Positions 53,984-63,127 of a stretch of 64,000 nt of DNA are shown here, one piece after another. Both the position numbers and the translations under genes were made by a program. The notes under the pieces are model-generated. The model saw only the letters and a list, made by a program, of their open reading frames with translations, had not been told where the DNA came from and made no database searches. The stretch lies in assembly GCF_013204795.1 (NCBI RefSeq), contig NZ_JABMKW010000007.1, forward strand, positions 1 to 64,000, given 5' to 3'. Positions within the stretch are counted from its first letter, which is position 1. Each line of letters opens with the position of its first letter. The DNA is from Pedobacter panaciterrae (lineage in GTDB: Bacteria > Bacteroidota > Bacteroidia > Sphingobacteriales > Sphingobacteriaceae).

Positions 53984-54490
53984 ATGAAGATATTCCTGAT
54001 TGGATTTATGGGTTGCGGCAAAAGTACTTTAGGTAAAAAATTAGCCACTAAATTAGGTTACGATTTTATAGATCTGGACCATGTACTGGAAGACAAGGTG
54101 GGTTCCAATATCGGAGACTATTTTGCGGCTAATGGAGAAGATGCTTTTAGAAGATTGGAAAGCAAATTACTGAAAGAACATAATTACCCTGCAAACTGTG
54201 TAGTAGCAACCGGTGGAGGCGCTCCATGTTATTTTGATAATATGGAATGGATGAACGACAACGGGGTTACCATGTATGTCGAAATGTCTCCAATTGCCCT
54301 GGCTAAGAGACTGGAAAAAGGTAAAGAAAAACGCCCCTTAATTAAAGATATGAATCATGAGCAGCTGATTGATTTTATTGAAACCAGGTTGGCTGAAAGG
54401 AACCGTTTCTATAAACGTGCTATTTTAAGTGTTGATGGAATAAACCTTACACCAGATAAGGCATTGGAGCATTTATCTCAGTTCATCTAA
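53984..54490 (+). CDS. aroK: shikimate kinase
   Basis: A 168-residue P-loop kinase that phosphorylates shikimate in aromatic amino acid synthesis. Walker A GFMGCGKSTLGKKLA at 7-21, the shikimate-binding DLDHVLE near 31-37, GEDAFRRLESKLL (Arg in FRRLE), ATGGGAPCY and the lid segment KEKRPLI are all present. It begins 1 nt after the permease stop as the last gene of the operon. Its 3' end overlaps the convergent M28 peptidase gene by 18 nt. Confidence 0.95.
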   Translation: MKIFLIGFMGCGKSTLGKKLATKLGYDFIDLDHVLEDKVGSNIGDYFAANGEDAFRRLESKLLKEHNYPANCVVATGGGAPCYFDNMEWMNDNGVTMYVEMSPIALAKRLEKGKEKRPLIKDMNHEQLIDFIETRLAERNRFYKRAILSVDGINLTPDKALEHLSQFI

Positions 54491-56182
54491 ATACTGGTTG
54501 GTTTGTTTTTCTACTTCCAGAACTGCAAATTTAATTGCTGAACTTACTCGTTTTGTTTCTGTCTTTACCGGGATTGAAGAAATGGTTGCAAGGGCATCGG
54601 CATAGTATTTTCCCCAGGTTGATAGGATGTGCTTTTCCTGCTCGATAGTAGACTTTCCGCTCATAATGGCTTGTTTGCTCAAGCTAAATTCTGTTTTTAA
54701 TCGAATTAAAGCAGCCGCTTTTACTTCATTAACGGTAAATAATGCGGTGTTTTCATCTGCTGTTACCAGTGTGTAGGCAGTGGTTAGGGCGCTGATACCA
54801 ACGTTTTTCATAGTTGTTGCTGATACTTTGTCTAGCCGGTCATTATCGGTATGGTAAAAAACATCTGTAAAATGCCACATTAATAAACCCGGGATTTTGT
54901 TTTTCAGGAAAGGTGTATGATCGCTACCTCCTTCAAAGGGGTTATAGTTAACCTTCCAGTTTGCATGTTTGCCCTGGTCATTACAAATTTTCATGACCAG
55001 ATCGTTATAGTAATGAGGGAAAAGATCCTCCTCCTTTACATCTCCGGATCCCCATTCTGAATGTTTATCTGTACCTCTTGTCCATATGGCCGAAGGATCG
55101 GGCATTTTTTCTATGAGGAAAGATCCTCCGGTTTTCTCTGTGTTTTCTCCAACCATATCCAGGCTCATTCCCCACATAATTCCCTTTGCCCTTTCGTTAT
55201 TCTCTTTGATGTACCGCTGGGTAGAAACAATTTCATCACCCCATAGAAAGGTTAGTGTTCTTTGAGGTATAAGTTTCCCTGATTTTACCAGCGATGCAGT
55301 AAGTCTTGCCATTTCAGCTAAGGTACCTACCCCAGATGCATTGTCGTTTGCACCAGGTTCCTGTACATGAGCACTATATACAAAACGCTCATTAGGCTTA
55401 AGGTTCCCTTTTATGTTGGCAATTATAGTTAATTCTTCTGAAGGATAGGTGTTTGTTGCTACAGTAACATTTAGTTTAACAGGGCCTTTTGCTATTGCTT
55501 TCTTTAGGCGCTCTTTGGCCTTGTATGAAAGATTGATTGCCCAGCCCTTACCGTCCGGGTTATTAATTCCAGAAAATTGAATAGATGTTTGATACTTCTC
55601 GGGTTGGGTGTAATCAGGCATTGCATATCCTAAAACTCCCAGAGCCCCCGCATTGATGGCAACATTGAAAAGCCTCCCTGTTCCAATTTCTGAAAATACA
55701 ATTTTGCCTTTGATGTCCTTATCATCTATGGTGCTGATATCTGCTGGATTTACGTAAATCACCTCGGTCGTAATACCTCCTATAGGGGTTGAAGAAGAGT
55801 TTATCGTAATCATATTGCGATTCATTTTAAACTCTAATAGAGGCTCATGCTCACCTTCAATGCCTACTGTGGCATTAACCGGCTCCCATGTATTTTGTTT
55901 CATCGGACGTTTTTCGATGCGGTAGGTTAATAAGCCTTCCGATTCATCTTTTTGTTCCGCTACGAACCCTGCTTTTTTTAATAGACCTTCTACATAATAA
56001 ATGCTCTCATTAAAACCCTTGTTGCCAGGCAAGCGCCAGTGCTGTTCCACAAAAGATGTAGTTTCAAAGGCGTTTTTTTCATTGAACCCATTGCGGGTAA
56101 TGTCGAAATAGGATAACGTAGGGTCTTGCGCAAAACTATGCGAAGCATATAATAGCAATCCGGCAAGCAGCAGTTTTTTCAT
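54473..56182 (-). CDS. M28-family zinc aminopeptidase, exported
   Basis: A 569-residue exported peptidase. The signal peptide ends near SHSFA. A PA-like insert (about 145-240, VIYVNPADISTIDDKDIKGK) precedes the M28 catalytic domain: SAHVQEPGANDNASGVG (His and bridging Asp), FLWGDEIVSTQRYI (glutamate region) and NPFEGGSDHTPFL (late His). The usual EE pair is not clearly seen; DE stands in its place. It removes N-terminal residues from peptides in the periplasm if active. Confidence 0.88.
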   Translation of the reverse strand: MKKLLLAGLLLYASHSFAQDPTLSYFDITRNGFNEKNAFETTSFVEQHWRLPGNKGFNESIYYVEGLLKKAGFVAEQKDESEGLLTYRIEKRPMKQNTWEPVNATVGIEGEHEPLLEFKMNRNMITINSSSTPIGGITTEVIYVNPADISTIDDKDIKGKIVFSEIGTGRLFNVAINAGALGVLGYAMPDYTQPEKYQTSIQFSGINNPDGKGWAINLSYKAKERLKKAIAKGPVKLNVTVATNTYPSEELTIIANIKGNLKPNERFVYSAHVQEPGANDNASGVGTLAEMARLTASLVKSGKLIPQRTLTFLWGDEIVSTQRYIKENNERAKGIMWGMSLDMVGENTEKTGGSFLIEKMPDPSAIWTRGTDKHSEWGSGDVKEEDLFPHYYNDLVMKICNDQGKHANWKVNYNPFEGGSDHTPFLKNKIPGLLMWHFTDVFYHTDNDRLDKVSATTMKNVGISALTTAYTLVTADENTALFTVNEVKAAALIRLKTEFSLSKQAIMSGKSTIEQEKHILSTWGKYYADALATISSIPVKTETKRVSSAIKFAVLEVEKQTNQYLDELR

Positions 56183-56235
56183 GCATATAAAATATGCCGA
56201 AAGATACTAAGAATCGCAGAATCGTTATAGGCTAT

Positions 56236-56691
56236 CTACCTGTTAATATCTTGCCTTTTTTTCATAGAGTAATCTACCGAGTATGGTCCAGATCCAATAA
56301 CCCAAAATAAGACCAATAACAGCAGTACAATAATTGAAAGCCACAATTCAGAATTCAAAGCTGAAAAGCCATGTGACAGGTTGACGAAAAAAACAGCACA
56401 CAATAATATTGGAATCTGTATCACAGATGCAAACCGTGTAAGCAAGCCTATAGCAATTAAAAGACCTCCTACCAGATGTACAAATCCGACAATGTGAACG
56501 GCTACGCTTGCCATCATTCCAGAAAAACCAAATACATTATTCTGTAATAATAGATCTTGAAGCACTGCCGTGTTGCTAACTATTGCAATACCCTTACTAA
56601 AAATGAGAATACCTAAAGCAATACGGATGATGTCTAGCCATTTGGCATGATGTAGATCGCCCCAACGCTCGATTTTTTGAATAACAGTCAT
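56236..56691 (-). CDS. DoxX family membrane protein
   Basis: A 151-residue protein with four membrane helices of the DoxX type (ALGILIFSKGIAIVS, VAVHIVGFVHLVGGLLIAIG, LLTRFASVIQIPIL). DoxX proteins take part in redox or thiosulfate-linked complexes in some bacteria; the role here is not known. It stands alone, with 53 nt before the M28 gene on the same strand. Confidence 0.85.
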   Translation of the reverse strand: MTVIQKIERWGDLHHAKWLDIIRIALGILIFSKGIAIVSNTAVLQDLLLQNNVFGFSGMMASVAVHIVGFVHLVGGLLIAIGLLTRFASVIQIPILLCAVFFVNLSHGFSALNSELWLSIIVLLLLVLFWVIGSGPYSVDYSMKKRQDINR

Positions 56692-56777
56692 GATAATGCC
56701 TCCTATTTTATAATGGTCTATTAAAGCTAACTAATTTTGATTAAATAACCAATAGCAAGATATTAACAATCAATATA

Positions 56778-57587
56778 TTATAATGTTTTCCAGGAAAGGT
56801 CTGTTTGCTTCTGAAGTATAGATGAAAAAGCGGTTCTGGGAGGTAAATTTAAATATGGATAAGTCACTTTTGACAGGTATAATCCTTGAGGGTGCGCAGG
56901 TGTAATTAATGCCGGGGTCTGTTTGTTGACCAGGTAACTCTCAAATTCGTCTACACTTAAAACTCCTTTCCCAATTTTTAAAAGCTGGCCCATGATAATC
57001 CTGATCATCTTGCTTAGGAAGCGATTTGAAGCGATTTGGAAGCGTAACTTGTCGCCGGTGGAGTCTACCGCCAGATTTGCAGACATGACATTACAGATGG
57101 TGTGTTCGTATTTATCAGGGCTGGTACAAAAGGGTCTGTAATCTTTATAATTCGGAAGTATTTCAACCGCCTGTTTCATTCTATCAAAATGAAGGTCTTC
57201 AAGCAAATAAAAGGAACTGAGGCCACTTAGAAAAGGATCTTTATAAGTGTGGATAAAGTAGTCATAGGACCTTTGTACGGCATCAAATCGGGCATGTTGC
57301 AAGCCATCCATTGCAATGATATCAAATATGGCAATGTTTTCAGGCAAGAGCTTATTTAACCTGAACAAGAGATCAAAATCCCATGTTTGTTCTATATCCA
57401 TGTGAAAAAAGAACTGACTGGCGTGTACATGTGCATCAGTACGCCCGCAACCGATAATAAATACAGGAGTCTTTAATACCTGAGTAAGTGCTTTCTCAAG
57501 CACACCTTGTACGTTTAGTACTCCGGGTTGTTTTTGCCAGCCGTTATAGTGTAAGCCGTTGTAGCCAATGTGAACAAAGTATCTCAA
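56778..57587 (-). CDS. truA: tRNA pseudouridine(38-40) synthase TruA
   Basis: A 269-residue synthase that isomerises uridines 38-40 in the anticodon arm. The catalytic Asp51 lies in IGCGRTDAHVHASQF; other landmarks are VHIGYNGLHYNGWQKQPG at the N terminus, HARFDAVQRSYDYFI, and NRFLSKMIRIIMGQLLKIG. It starts 4 nt after the GH20 stop and is probably co-transcribed with GH20. Confidence 0.96.
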   Translation of the reverse strand: MRYFVHIGYNGLHYNGWQKQPGVLNVQGVLEKALTQVLKTPVFIIGCGRTDAHVHASQFFFHMDIEQTWDFDLLFRLNKLLPENIAIFDIIAMDGLQHARFDAVQRSYDYFIHTYKDPFLSGLSSFYLLEDLHFDRMKQAVEILPNYKDYRPFCTSPDKYEHTICNVMSANLAVDSTGDKLRFQIASNRFLSKMIRIIMGQLLKIGKGVLSVDEFESYLVNKQTPALITPAHPQGLYLSKVTYPYLNLPPRTAFSSILQKQTDLSWKTL

Positions 57588-57591
57588 TGTC

Positions 57592-59553
57592 TTATTTTCT
57601 AGATCTTCTGCTTAACTCGTCTACAGGCATAGACAACATTCTGCCTACTGGTTGTTTTCCTTTGTAAGTAATCACTTTAAGTGTAGTAGCGTCTTTTGGC
57701 GGTGCTAACTTTTCTGTGTACTTAGGGTAAAAACGATCGGGAAATGAATTATCGAAACTGTAATAAATATCAAGCCCAGGTACCTCTGTACTCAATTCGA
57801 TCATAAGCTGCTTATCTGCCGATCTGCTTACACTAAATATAGGGTCATAAACACTTGGGGCATATTTTGTTTCAGCTACGTCGAGCCTTTTAAAATGCTG
57901 CTCAACCCGATTAAAGAAATTGTTCCAGTTTTTCTTTTCAATAGGCGACCATACGGACTCCGCTATGGCCAGCCCTCTTGGCCAGGTCATATATTCTGCC
58001 TGGCGGATATTGTAAACTTGTTCAGTCCATAAGTTGGCCTGTCCGCCTTTAATGTATTTTTTGTCAACACCAGCCGGGATAGGATCGAACTCATATGATT
58101 TACTTAGTCTTAATGAGGCATATACCTTGGGTTCTGTAATGGGGTCAGCCTGCATATAATCTAGGTAAGCATAAGTAGTTGGACTCATCACTACTTCGTG
58201 TTTTCTTTTGGCTGCTTCAATCCCGTATTTCATACCCCGCCAGCTCATCACGCTAGTGTTTGGTGGCATATCTCCATCCAGAATCTCATCCCAACCCATA
58301 AATTTCTTACCTTTTGATTCAACGATCTTTTGTACCCGCTTTTCAAAATAGCCCTGAACCTGATGCATATTTTTTAAGCCTTCCTTTTTCATTAGGGCTT
58401 TAATGCTATCACTCTTTTCCCAAAAGTTAAACGGAGCCTCATCACCACCCATATGAATGTATTCGAATGGGAATAATTGGGCTACCTGTGTAATTACAGT
58501 ATCTAAAAAAGTGTACACTTTTTCATTGGCAGGACAAAGCGTGTTGTCTACTAGAGCAATAGGAGGGGCGCCTCTCGACCAATCCATAATTCGTTCACCA
58601 GAACGTACACGGTAGTTCTCGGCACCAGGGGTACATGATAATTCGGGATACGAAGCAATCGCAGCTAAACTATGACCGGGAACATCTATTTCTGGCATTA
58701 TATCTACAAATCTTTCTTTAGCATATTGCACTAGTTCTCTTATATCATCCTGGGTGTAAAAACCTCCATAGTTTCGGGGCTCATCAGCGGCAGGAGGGAA
58801 GAAGTTTCCGAATTCACCTATCTTTTTAACATTCCATGCACCTACTTCAGTTAATTTTGGCAAACCTTTTATTTCTATTCTCCATCCCTCATCATCAGTT
58901 AGATGTAGATGCAGGATATTGTATTTGTATCTTACCATTGCATCTATGTATTGTTTCACTTCTGCTTTGGTGAAAAAATGACGTGCGACATCAAACATTA
59001 ATCCTCTCCACCCCACTCGTGGATAATCTATTATTTCTACACAAGGAGCTTTCCATTCTATATTTTCAACAGCTTCTTTACTTTCAATTTCTTTAGGAAA
59101 CAACTGGATAAGACTCTGAACACCATAAAATAAGCCTGCTGGTTTGTTTGCTTTAATGGTAATATGATTAGGTGTTACCGACAATTGATACCCCTCTTTA
59201 CCTAACGCCGAATTTGCTTTTTCATTTAGGATGAGGTTAATGGTTGATTTTGCAGACGGAGTGCTCACCTCAGCAACGTAACTTCCTGTTGGAATAGAAA
59301 GTCTTTCTTGTAAAAAAGCCACCACCTGCTTAATTTCTGCCACTGCCGGGGCTTGTATAACGACATTTGAAGGAAGCAAAAAATACCCCTCACTTTTTAT
59401 AACTGATACCGGTTCTGGTATAATTGCAATATCCGGTGCATTGTTTACTATAGCAACAGTTTCTGTTGTAGCTTCGGTATTGGGAATAGCATACTGACCG
59501 AAGGCAGGAATACTTAAAAGACTTAAACAGAGCAGGTAAAAGGTGTTTTTCAT
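57592..59553 (-). CDS. GH20 beta-N-acetylhexosaminidase, exported
   Basis: A 653-residue exported glycosidase. Signal peptide (MKNTFYLLCLSLLSIPAFG), a GH20b N-terminal domain (about 40-170) and the TIM barrel with GWRGLMFDVARHFF, HLHLTDDEGWRIEI and the catalytic pair Asp371-Glu372 in HMGGDEAPFNFW; a chitobiase-like C-terminal segment follows (STEVPGLDIYYSFDNSFPDR). Uses substrate-assisted hydrolysis to release GlcNAc or GalNAc from glycans or wall fragments. Located in an envelope-related run with the PBP4 gene upstream (21 nt). Confidence 0.94.
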   Translation of the reverse strand: MKNTFYLLCLSLLSIPAFGQYAIPNTEATTETVAIVNNAPDIAIIPEPVSVIKSEGYFLLPSNVVIQAPAVAEIKQVVAFLQERLSIPTGSYVAEVSTPSAKSTINLILNEKANSALGKEGYQLSVTPNHITIKANKPAGLFYGVQSLIQLFPKEIESKEAVENIEWKAPCVEIIDYPRVGWRGLMFDVARHFFTKAEVKQYIDAMVRYKYNILHLHLTDDEGWRIEIKGLPKLTEVGAWNVKKIGEFGNFFPPAADEPRNYGGFYTQDDIRELVQYAKERFVDIMPEIDVPGHSLAAIASYPELSCTPGAENYRVRSGERIMDWSRGAPPIALVDNTLCPANEKVYTFLDTVITQVAQLFPFEYIHMGGDEAPFNFWEKSDSIKALMKKEGLKNMHQVQGYFEKRVQKIVESKGKKFMGWDEILDGDMPPNTSVMSWRGMKYGIEAAKRKHEVVMSPTTYAYLDYMQADPITEPKVYASLRLSKSYEFDPIPAGVDKKYIKGGQANLWTEQVYNIRQAEYMTWPRGLAIAESVWSPIEKKNWNNFFNRVEQHFKRLDVAETKYAPSVYDPIFSVSRSADKQLMIELSTEVPGLDIYYSFDNSFPDRFYPKYTEKLAPPKDATTLKVITYKGKQPVGRMLSMPVDELSRRSRK

Positions 59554-59574
59554 AATTGCCGCAATTTATCAATT

Positions 59575-60981
59575 TTACTTAAGGGCATCCAAAACCCGGA
59601 ACAGTTTTTTGCTGATCCCGGAACCAGAATAGTTGTTTATGTTAATTACTATGATATATTTATTGCCGTTCTTGTCGGTGTAATAGCCGGCATAGGCTGA
59701 TACGTCATTAATACTTCCGCTTTTAAGTCTCATGCCATTGTTTTCCGGCATGGATTCGTAATAAGCAGGGAACCAGCTTTCCTTTTGACTTTGAAAAAGA
59801 ACGCTTGCCATTGCTGCGGTTGTTACTCGGGTGCCAGGCGATAGGCCACTGCCATCCAAAATGTTTAGCGCGCGACTATCTATGCCTTTTGCGGACCAGT
59901 AATTAATTACAGTAGCAGCTCCGTTTTGTGTGGTAGCTTCTTTTCCCGATTTCCAGGCAATGGTTTTTAATAAGTGTTCTCCATATAGGTTCACACTTTT
60001 TTTATTGAACCAGTATACAATTTCGCTAAGAGCAGGGGAGCTTATTGTTGTTAATTTTTGGGTTACTACCGGCATTGGTTTTTGTTCTGCCGTCAACTGT
60101 CTGGCTGTAGTAGGTGTTTCTGTTGCGCTTATGCCTATACGATGTAAAGTGTCTTGTAATCTAAATGCCGCATCAAAAGCCGGATCAGGCAGTGCTGCCG
60201 AAACTCCCGATTTTGAAATGCCAATAGCCCAGCTTCCTCTTAAATACGCAGTAGTGCTAAGTGGAGGTAAATAGGCATAAACCCTGTCTCCTGTGCCCTC
60301 AGCGCCCGCCTTCAATTCATTTACAAACTTAATGTAAGGCATTTCAGGGACGGTTTTTAATACTGTTACAGTCCGCTCAGCTTTATTTGCCTTTAAATGA
60401 AGATCAAATTGGTTCTCTCTCCAACTCAGTGCCGAAGCCCCTGCACCATAGTAATTACCTATATCTTGCCAAATCCAACCATCAGGAGTCGTTTGGCTTC
60501 CCCATAAACCATCATCGCCTATAACTTTTCCTTCAATCTTTTTAATCCCGGCACCTTTTATGGCATTTACCCATTGATTTAAGATCACCCCTTCTTTAGT
60601 TGTTTCATATCGCCATGAACCCAATGTAGGGTCTCCGCCGCCAACAATAATCAGGTTTCCTTTTAATGTCCCTTCTGAATTGATGGTGCCGCTGTAGGCT
60701 AATGTTGTCTGGTATTGAAAATCTTTACCTAGTAATCCAAATGCAGTTGCTGAGGTGATGGTTTTCAATGTCGACGCAGTAGCCACGCCTATATTCTCAT
60801 TTCTGGCGAAGATCGTTTGTCCAGTTTTTGCATCCAGTACACATAAAGAGGTTAGTGCATATTTTGCCTGCGGGTCGGCAAGTAAATTATTAAAGGCCTG
60901 TTCCAGTTTCTGCACAGGCGCCTGTGCGTAAACAAGACTTTGAGACAATAAGAACAGTAAAAGGAAAAATTTCTTTAACAT
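59575..60981 (-). CDS. dacB: D-alanyl-D-alanine carboxypeptidase/endopeptidase (PBP4, DacB type)
   Basis: A protein of about 468 residues with a signal peptide, a class C low-molecular-weight PBP. The catalytic motifs are STLK (Ser70 from ATG 60981), SVN in the NKKSVNLYGEHLLKT segment, and KSG in LKSGSINDVSAYAGY. It trims D-Ala and cuts cross-links in peptidoglycan. The start is ATG 60981 (MLKKFFLLL) or 60987 (MPMLKKF). A longer frame to 61017 would translate across a strong terminator hairpin, so I reject it. That hairpin ends only 4-10 nt before the start. Confidence 0.92.
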   Translation of the reverse strand: MLKKFFLLLFLLSQSLVYAQAPVQKLEQAFNNLLADPQAKYALTSLCVLDAKTGQTIFARNENIGVATASTLKTITSATAFGLLGKDFQYQTTLAYSGTINSEGTLKGNLIIVGGGDPTLGSWRYETTKEGVILNQWVNAIKGAGIKKIEGKVIGDDGLWGSQTTPDGWIWQDIGNYYGAGASALSWRENQFDLHLKANKAERTVTVLKTVPEMPYIKFVNELKAGAEGTGDRVYAYLPPLSTTAYLRGSWAIGISKSGVSAALPDPAFDAAFRLQDTLHRIGISATETPTTARQLTAEQKPMPVVTQKLTTISSPALSEIVYWFNKKSVNLYGEHLLKTIAWKSGKEATTQNGAATVINYWSAKGIDSRALNILDGSGLSPGTRVTTAAMASVLFQSQKESWFPAYYESMPENNGMRLKSGSINDVSAYAGYYTDKNGNKYIIVININNYSGSGISKKLFRVLDALK

Positions 60982-60990
60982 AGGCATTTT

Positions 60991-61038
60991 AAAAAAAAAG
61001 TGATGTAAAAATAGCAATCGAGCTATTTCTACATCACT
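60991..61038 (-). terminator. terminator/attenuator between asd and dacB
   Basis: On the minus strand AGTGATGTA-GAAATAGC, a 7-nt loop, GCTATTT-TTACATCACT (one mismatch) then nine T. It sits directly ahead of the dacB start codon. Confidence 0.8.
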
Positions 61039-61057
61039 AACGTTTTTTACAGATATT

Positions 61058-62050
61058 TTATATCAGCTCATTTCTTACCAGGAACTCTGCAATCTGTACA
61101 GCGTTGGTAGCAGCACCTTTACGCAGGTTATCGGCAACAATCCACATGTTTAATGTGTTTGGCAACGATTCATCACGTCTGATCCTTCCTACAAATACTT
61201 CATCTTTTTCATGAGCATCTTTAGGCATCGGGTATTTAAGGTTCGCTGTATCATCAACAACAATGATTCCTTCAGTTTTAGTAAGCAAATCTCTTACATC
61301 AGCAAGGTCAAAATCATTCTCAAACTCTATGTTCACTGATTCAGAGTGCCCCCCCATAACCGGGATACGTACTGTAGTAGCAGTAACCCTGATGCTGTCA
61401 TCGCCCATGATCTTGCGTGTTTCAAGTATCATTTTCATTTCCTCTTTAGTATATCCGTTTTCAGTGAATACATCAATTTGAGGAATAACATTTAAATCAA
61501 TAGGATATGCGTAAGCCATAGGGCCGTCTGTAATACCTTTACGCTCATTCATTAGTTGTTCTACAGCTTTTACACCAGTACCGGTAACAGACTGGTAGGT
61601 AGAAACCACAACGCGTTTGATTCTATATTTATCGTGAAGTGGTTTTAAAGCCACTACCATTTGTATGGTTGAACAGTTAGGGTTTGCAATGATCTTATCA
61701 TCGATAGATAATTCATTTGCATTAACTTCAGGAACGATCAGTTTTTTTGAAGGATCCATACGCCATGCCGACGAATTATCGATTACTGTTGTACCAGCCT
61801 CTGCAAAAAGAGGAGCATATGTTAATGAGGTACCACCACCTGCAGAGAACAATGCGATGTCGGGCCTCATTGCAATTGCAGTTTCCATATTTACAACAGC
61901 ATACTTCTTACCCTTGAATGAGATTTCCTTACCAACACTCTTCTCAGATGCTACAGGGATCAATTCAGTTAACGGGAAGTTACGCTCTTCTAATACTTTT
62001 AACATTACGGTGCCTACCAGACCGGTGGCGCCAACTACTGCAATTTTCAT
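61058..62050 (-). CDS. asd: aspartate-semialdehyde dehydrogenase
   Basis: A 330-residue NADP-dependent enzyme of the lysine, threonine and methionine pathway, also needed for diaminopimelate. VVGATGLVGTVMLKVLEERN forms the Rossmann loop, the catalytic Cys126 is in NPNCSTIQM, and the late His lies in VRIPVMGGHSESVNIEF. The length is standard. It is followed by a terminator, so it is probably expressed apart from dacB. Confidence 0.96.
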   Translation of the reverse strand: MKIAVVGATGLVGTVMLKVLEERNFPLTELIPVASEKSVGKEISFKGKKYAVVNMETAIAMRPDIALFSAGGGTSLTYAPLFAEAGTTVIDNSSAWRMDPSKKLIVPEVNANELSIDDKIIANPNCSTIQMVVALKPLHDKYRIKRVVVSTYQSVTGTGVKAVEQLMNERKGITDGPMAYAYPIDLNVIPQIDVFTENGYTKEEMKMILETRKIMGDDSIRVTATTVRIPVMGGHSESVNIEFENDFDLADVRDLLTKTEGIIVVDDTANLKYPMPKDAHEKDEVFVGRIRRDESLPNTLNMWIVADNLRKGAATNAVQIAEFLVRNELI

Positions 62051-62174
62051 TTTTTTCTAATTGTTTTTTACTTGTTTTTAATTAATTATAAAGGTTTTAT
62101 GTTTAATAAGTCCCCAAAGATGTGAAATATTTCAGCATTAAGTAAATGTTTCTGCAAACCAGGGTACTTATAAA

Positions 62175-62213
62175 CAAAAAAGGGAAGTGATTTTTGTAAA
62201 CCACTTCCCTTTT
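62175..62213 (-). terminator. terminator after the TIM-barrel gene pair
   Basis: A perfect 12-bp stem (62178-62189 with 62202-62213) with a 12-nt loop. On the minus strand it runs into TTTTTTG. Confidence 0.85.
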
Positions 62214-62232
62214 GTTGTTAAGATATATCTTC

Positions 62233-63117
62233 TTAAACCAGTTCGCGATTTACGTAATCAAAGCTTTGCTTAATGCTTACAAAAGGATCCTTTGAGAAAT
62301 TCTCCTGCTCAACAATTAAGTGTTTAAGGCCTGATTCCTTGGCGTGCTTATAAATGCTCTTAAAGTCGATTTTTCCACTTCCTACTTCTGTATTAATCGT
62401 ATTGTTCGCTTTATCCATATCCTTTACATGCCACATCACAAAACGACCAGGATGTTTCGCAAATAATGCAAGTGGATCGTTCCCGGATCTTACAACCCAG
62501 TATAAATCCATCTCAAACTGAACATTTTTCTTGTCGGTTTCCTGAAGCAATATGTCGTATCCGGTAGTATCTCCGTATTTTTTAAATTCAAAATCGTGAT
62601 TATGGTATGCTAGCTGTAATCCAGATTTAGCACACAGTTCTGCTGCTTCATTTAATCTTGCCGCTACCTTTTTAAAAGCATCAAGATCGGGTCTTAATGA
62701 TTCATCAAGATATGGACAGGTTAGATATTCCATATTTAAAGTTAAAGCACCTTCAATTAAAGGTTTAACTTCGTCCAGATTGCCGCTTTTAATAAAGCCA
62801 TCTAAGCCAAAGTGGCCACTAGGAGCTTTTAATCCATTCGCATCAAGCAAACCTTTAAATGTTTTGGCATCTAAACCCCAAAATCCTGCATCAGCAGTAT
62901 AACCATAGGTTTCAACTTCCTTGTAACCGGCTTTTGCTACCTTTTCTATTACACCTTTAACATCTTTAGGTAGTAATTCTCTTAAGGTATAAAGTTGTAG
63001 CCCAATTGGATGCGCACCACCTGCAGCAGGCGTGCTGCTGCAGGCAAAAGATGGTAATAACGCTGCACCTGCAACGGCAATACCTGCCTGCTTAATAAAA
63101 TTTCTTCTAGAATTCAT
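62233..63117 (-). CDS. Tat-exported sugar phosphate isomerase/epimerase-like TIM-barrel protein
   Basis: A protein of about 294 residues. It starts with a twin-arginine signal (MNSRRNFIKQAGIAVAGAAL, matching SRRxFIK) and a Cys near residue 26 that might be lipidated. The xylose-isomerase-like TIM barrel has GLQLYTLRELLPKD, YHNHDFEFKK (metal-site His), FEMDLYWVVRSG, MWHVKDMD and EQENFSKDPF. The fold is used for sugar epimerisation or isomerisation; export means it acts in the periplasm. I start at ATG 63117. The neighbour 10 nt upstream has the same fold and signal type. Confidence 0.88.
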   Translation of the reverse strand: MNSRRNFIKQAGIAVAGAALLPSFACSSTPAAGGAHPIGLQLYTLRELLPKDVKGVIEKVAKAGYKEVETYGYTADAGFWGLDAKTFKGLLDANGLKAPSGHFGLDGFIKSGNLDEVKPLIEGALTLNMEYLTCPYLDESLRPDLDAFKKVAARLNEAAELCAKSGLQLAYHNHDFEFKKYGDTTGYDILLQETDKKNVQFEMDLYWVVRSGNDPLALFAKHPGRFVMWHVKDMDKANNTINTEVGSGKIDFKSIYKHAKESGLKHLIVEQENFSKDPFVSIKQSFDYVNRELV

Positions 63118-63127
63118 AGTTTTTGAA

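Noticed and set aside
61665-62060. Open frame of 131 codons opposite asd
   Set aside because: Antisense to a conserved gene and no recognisable motif.
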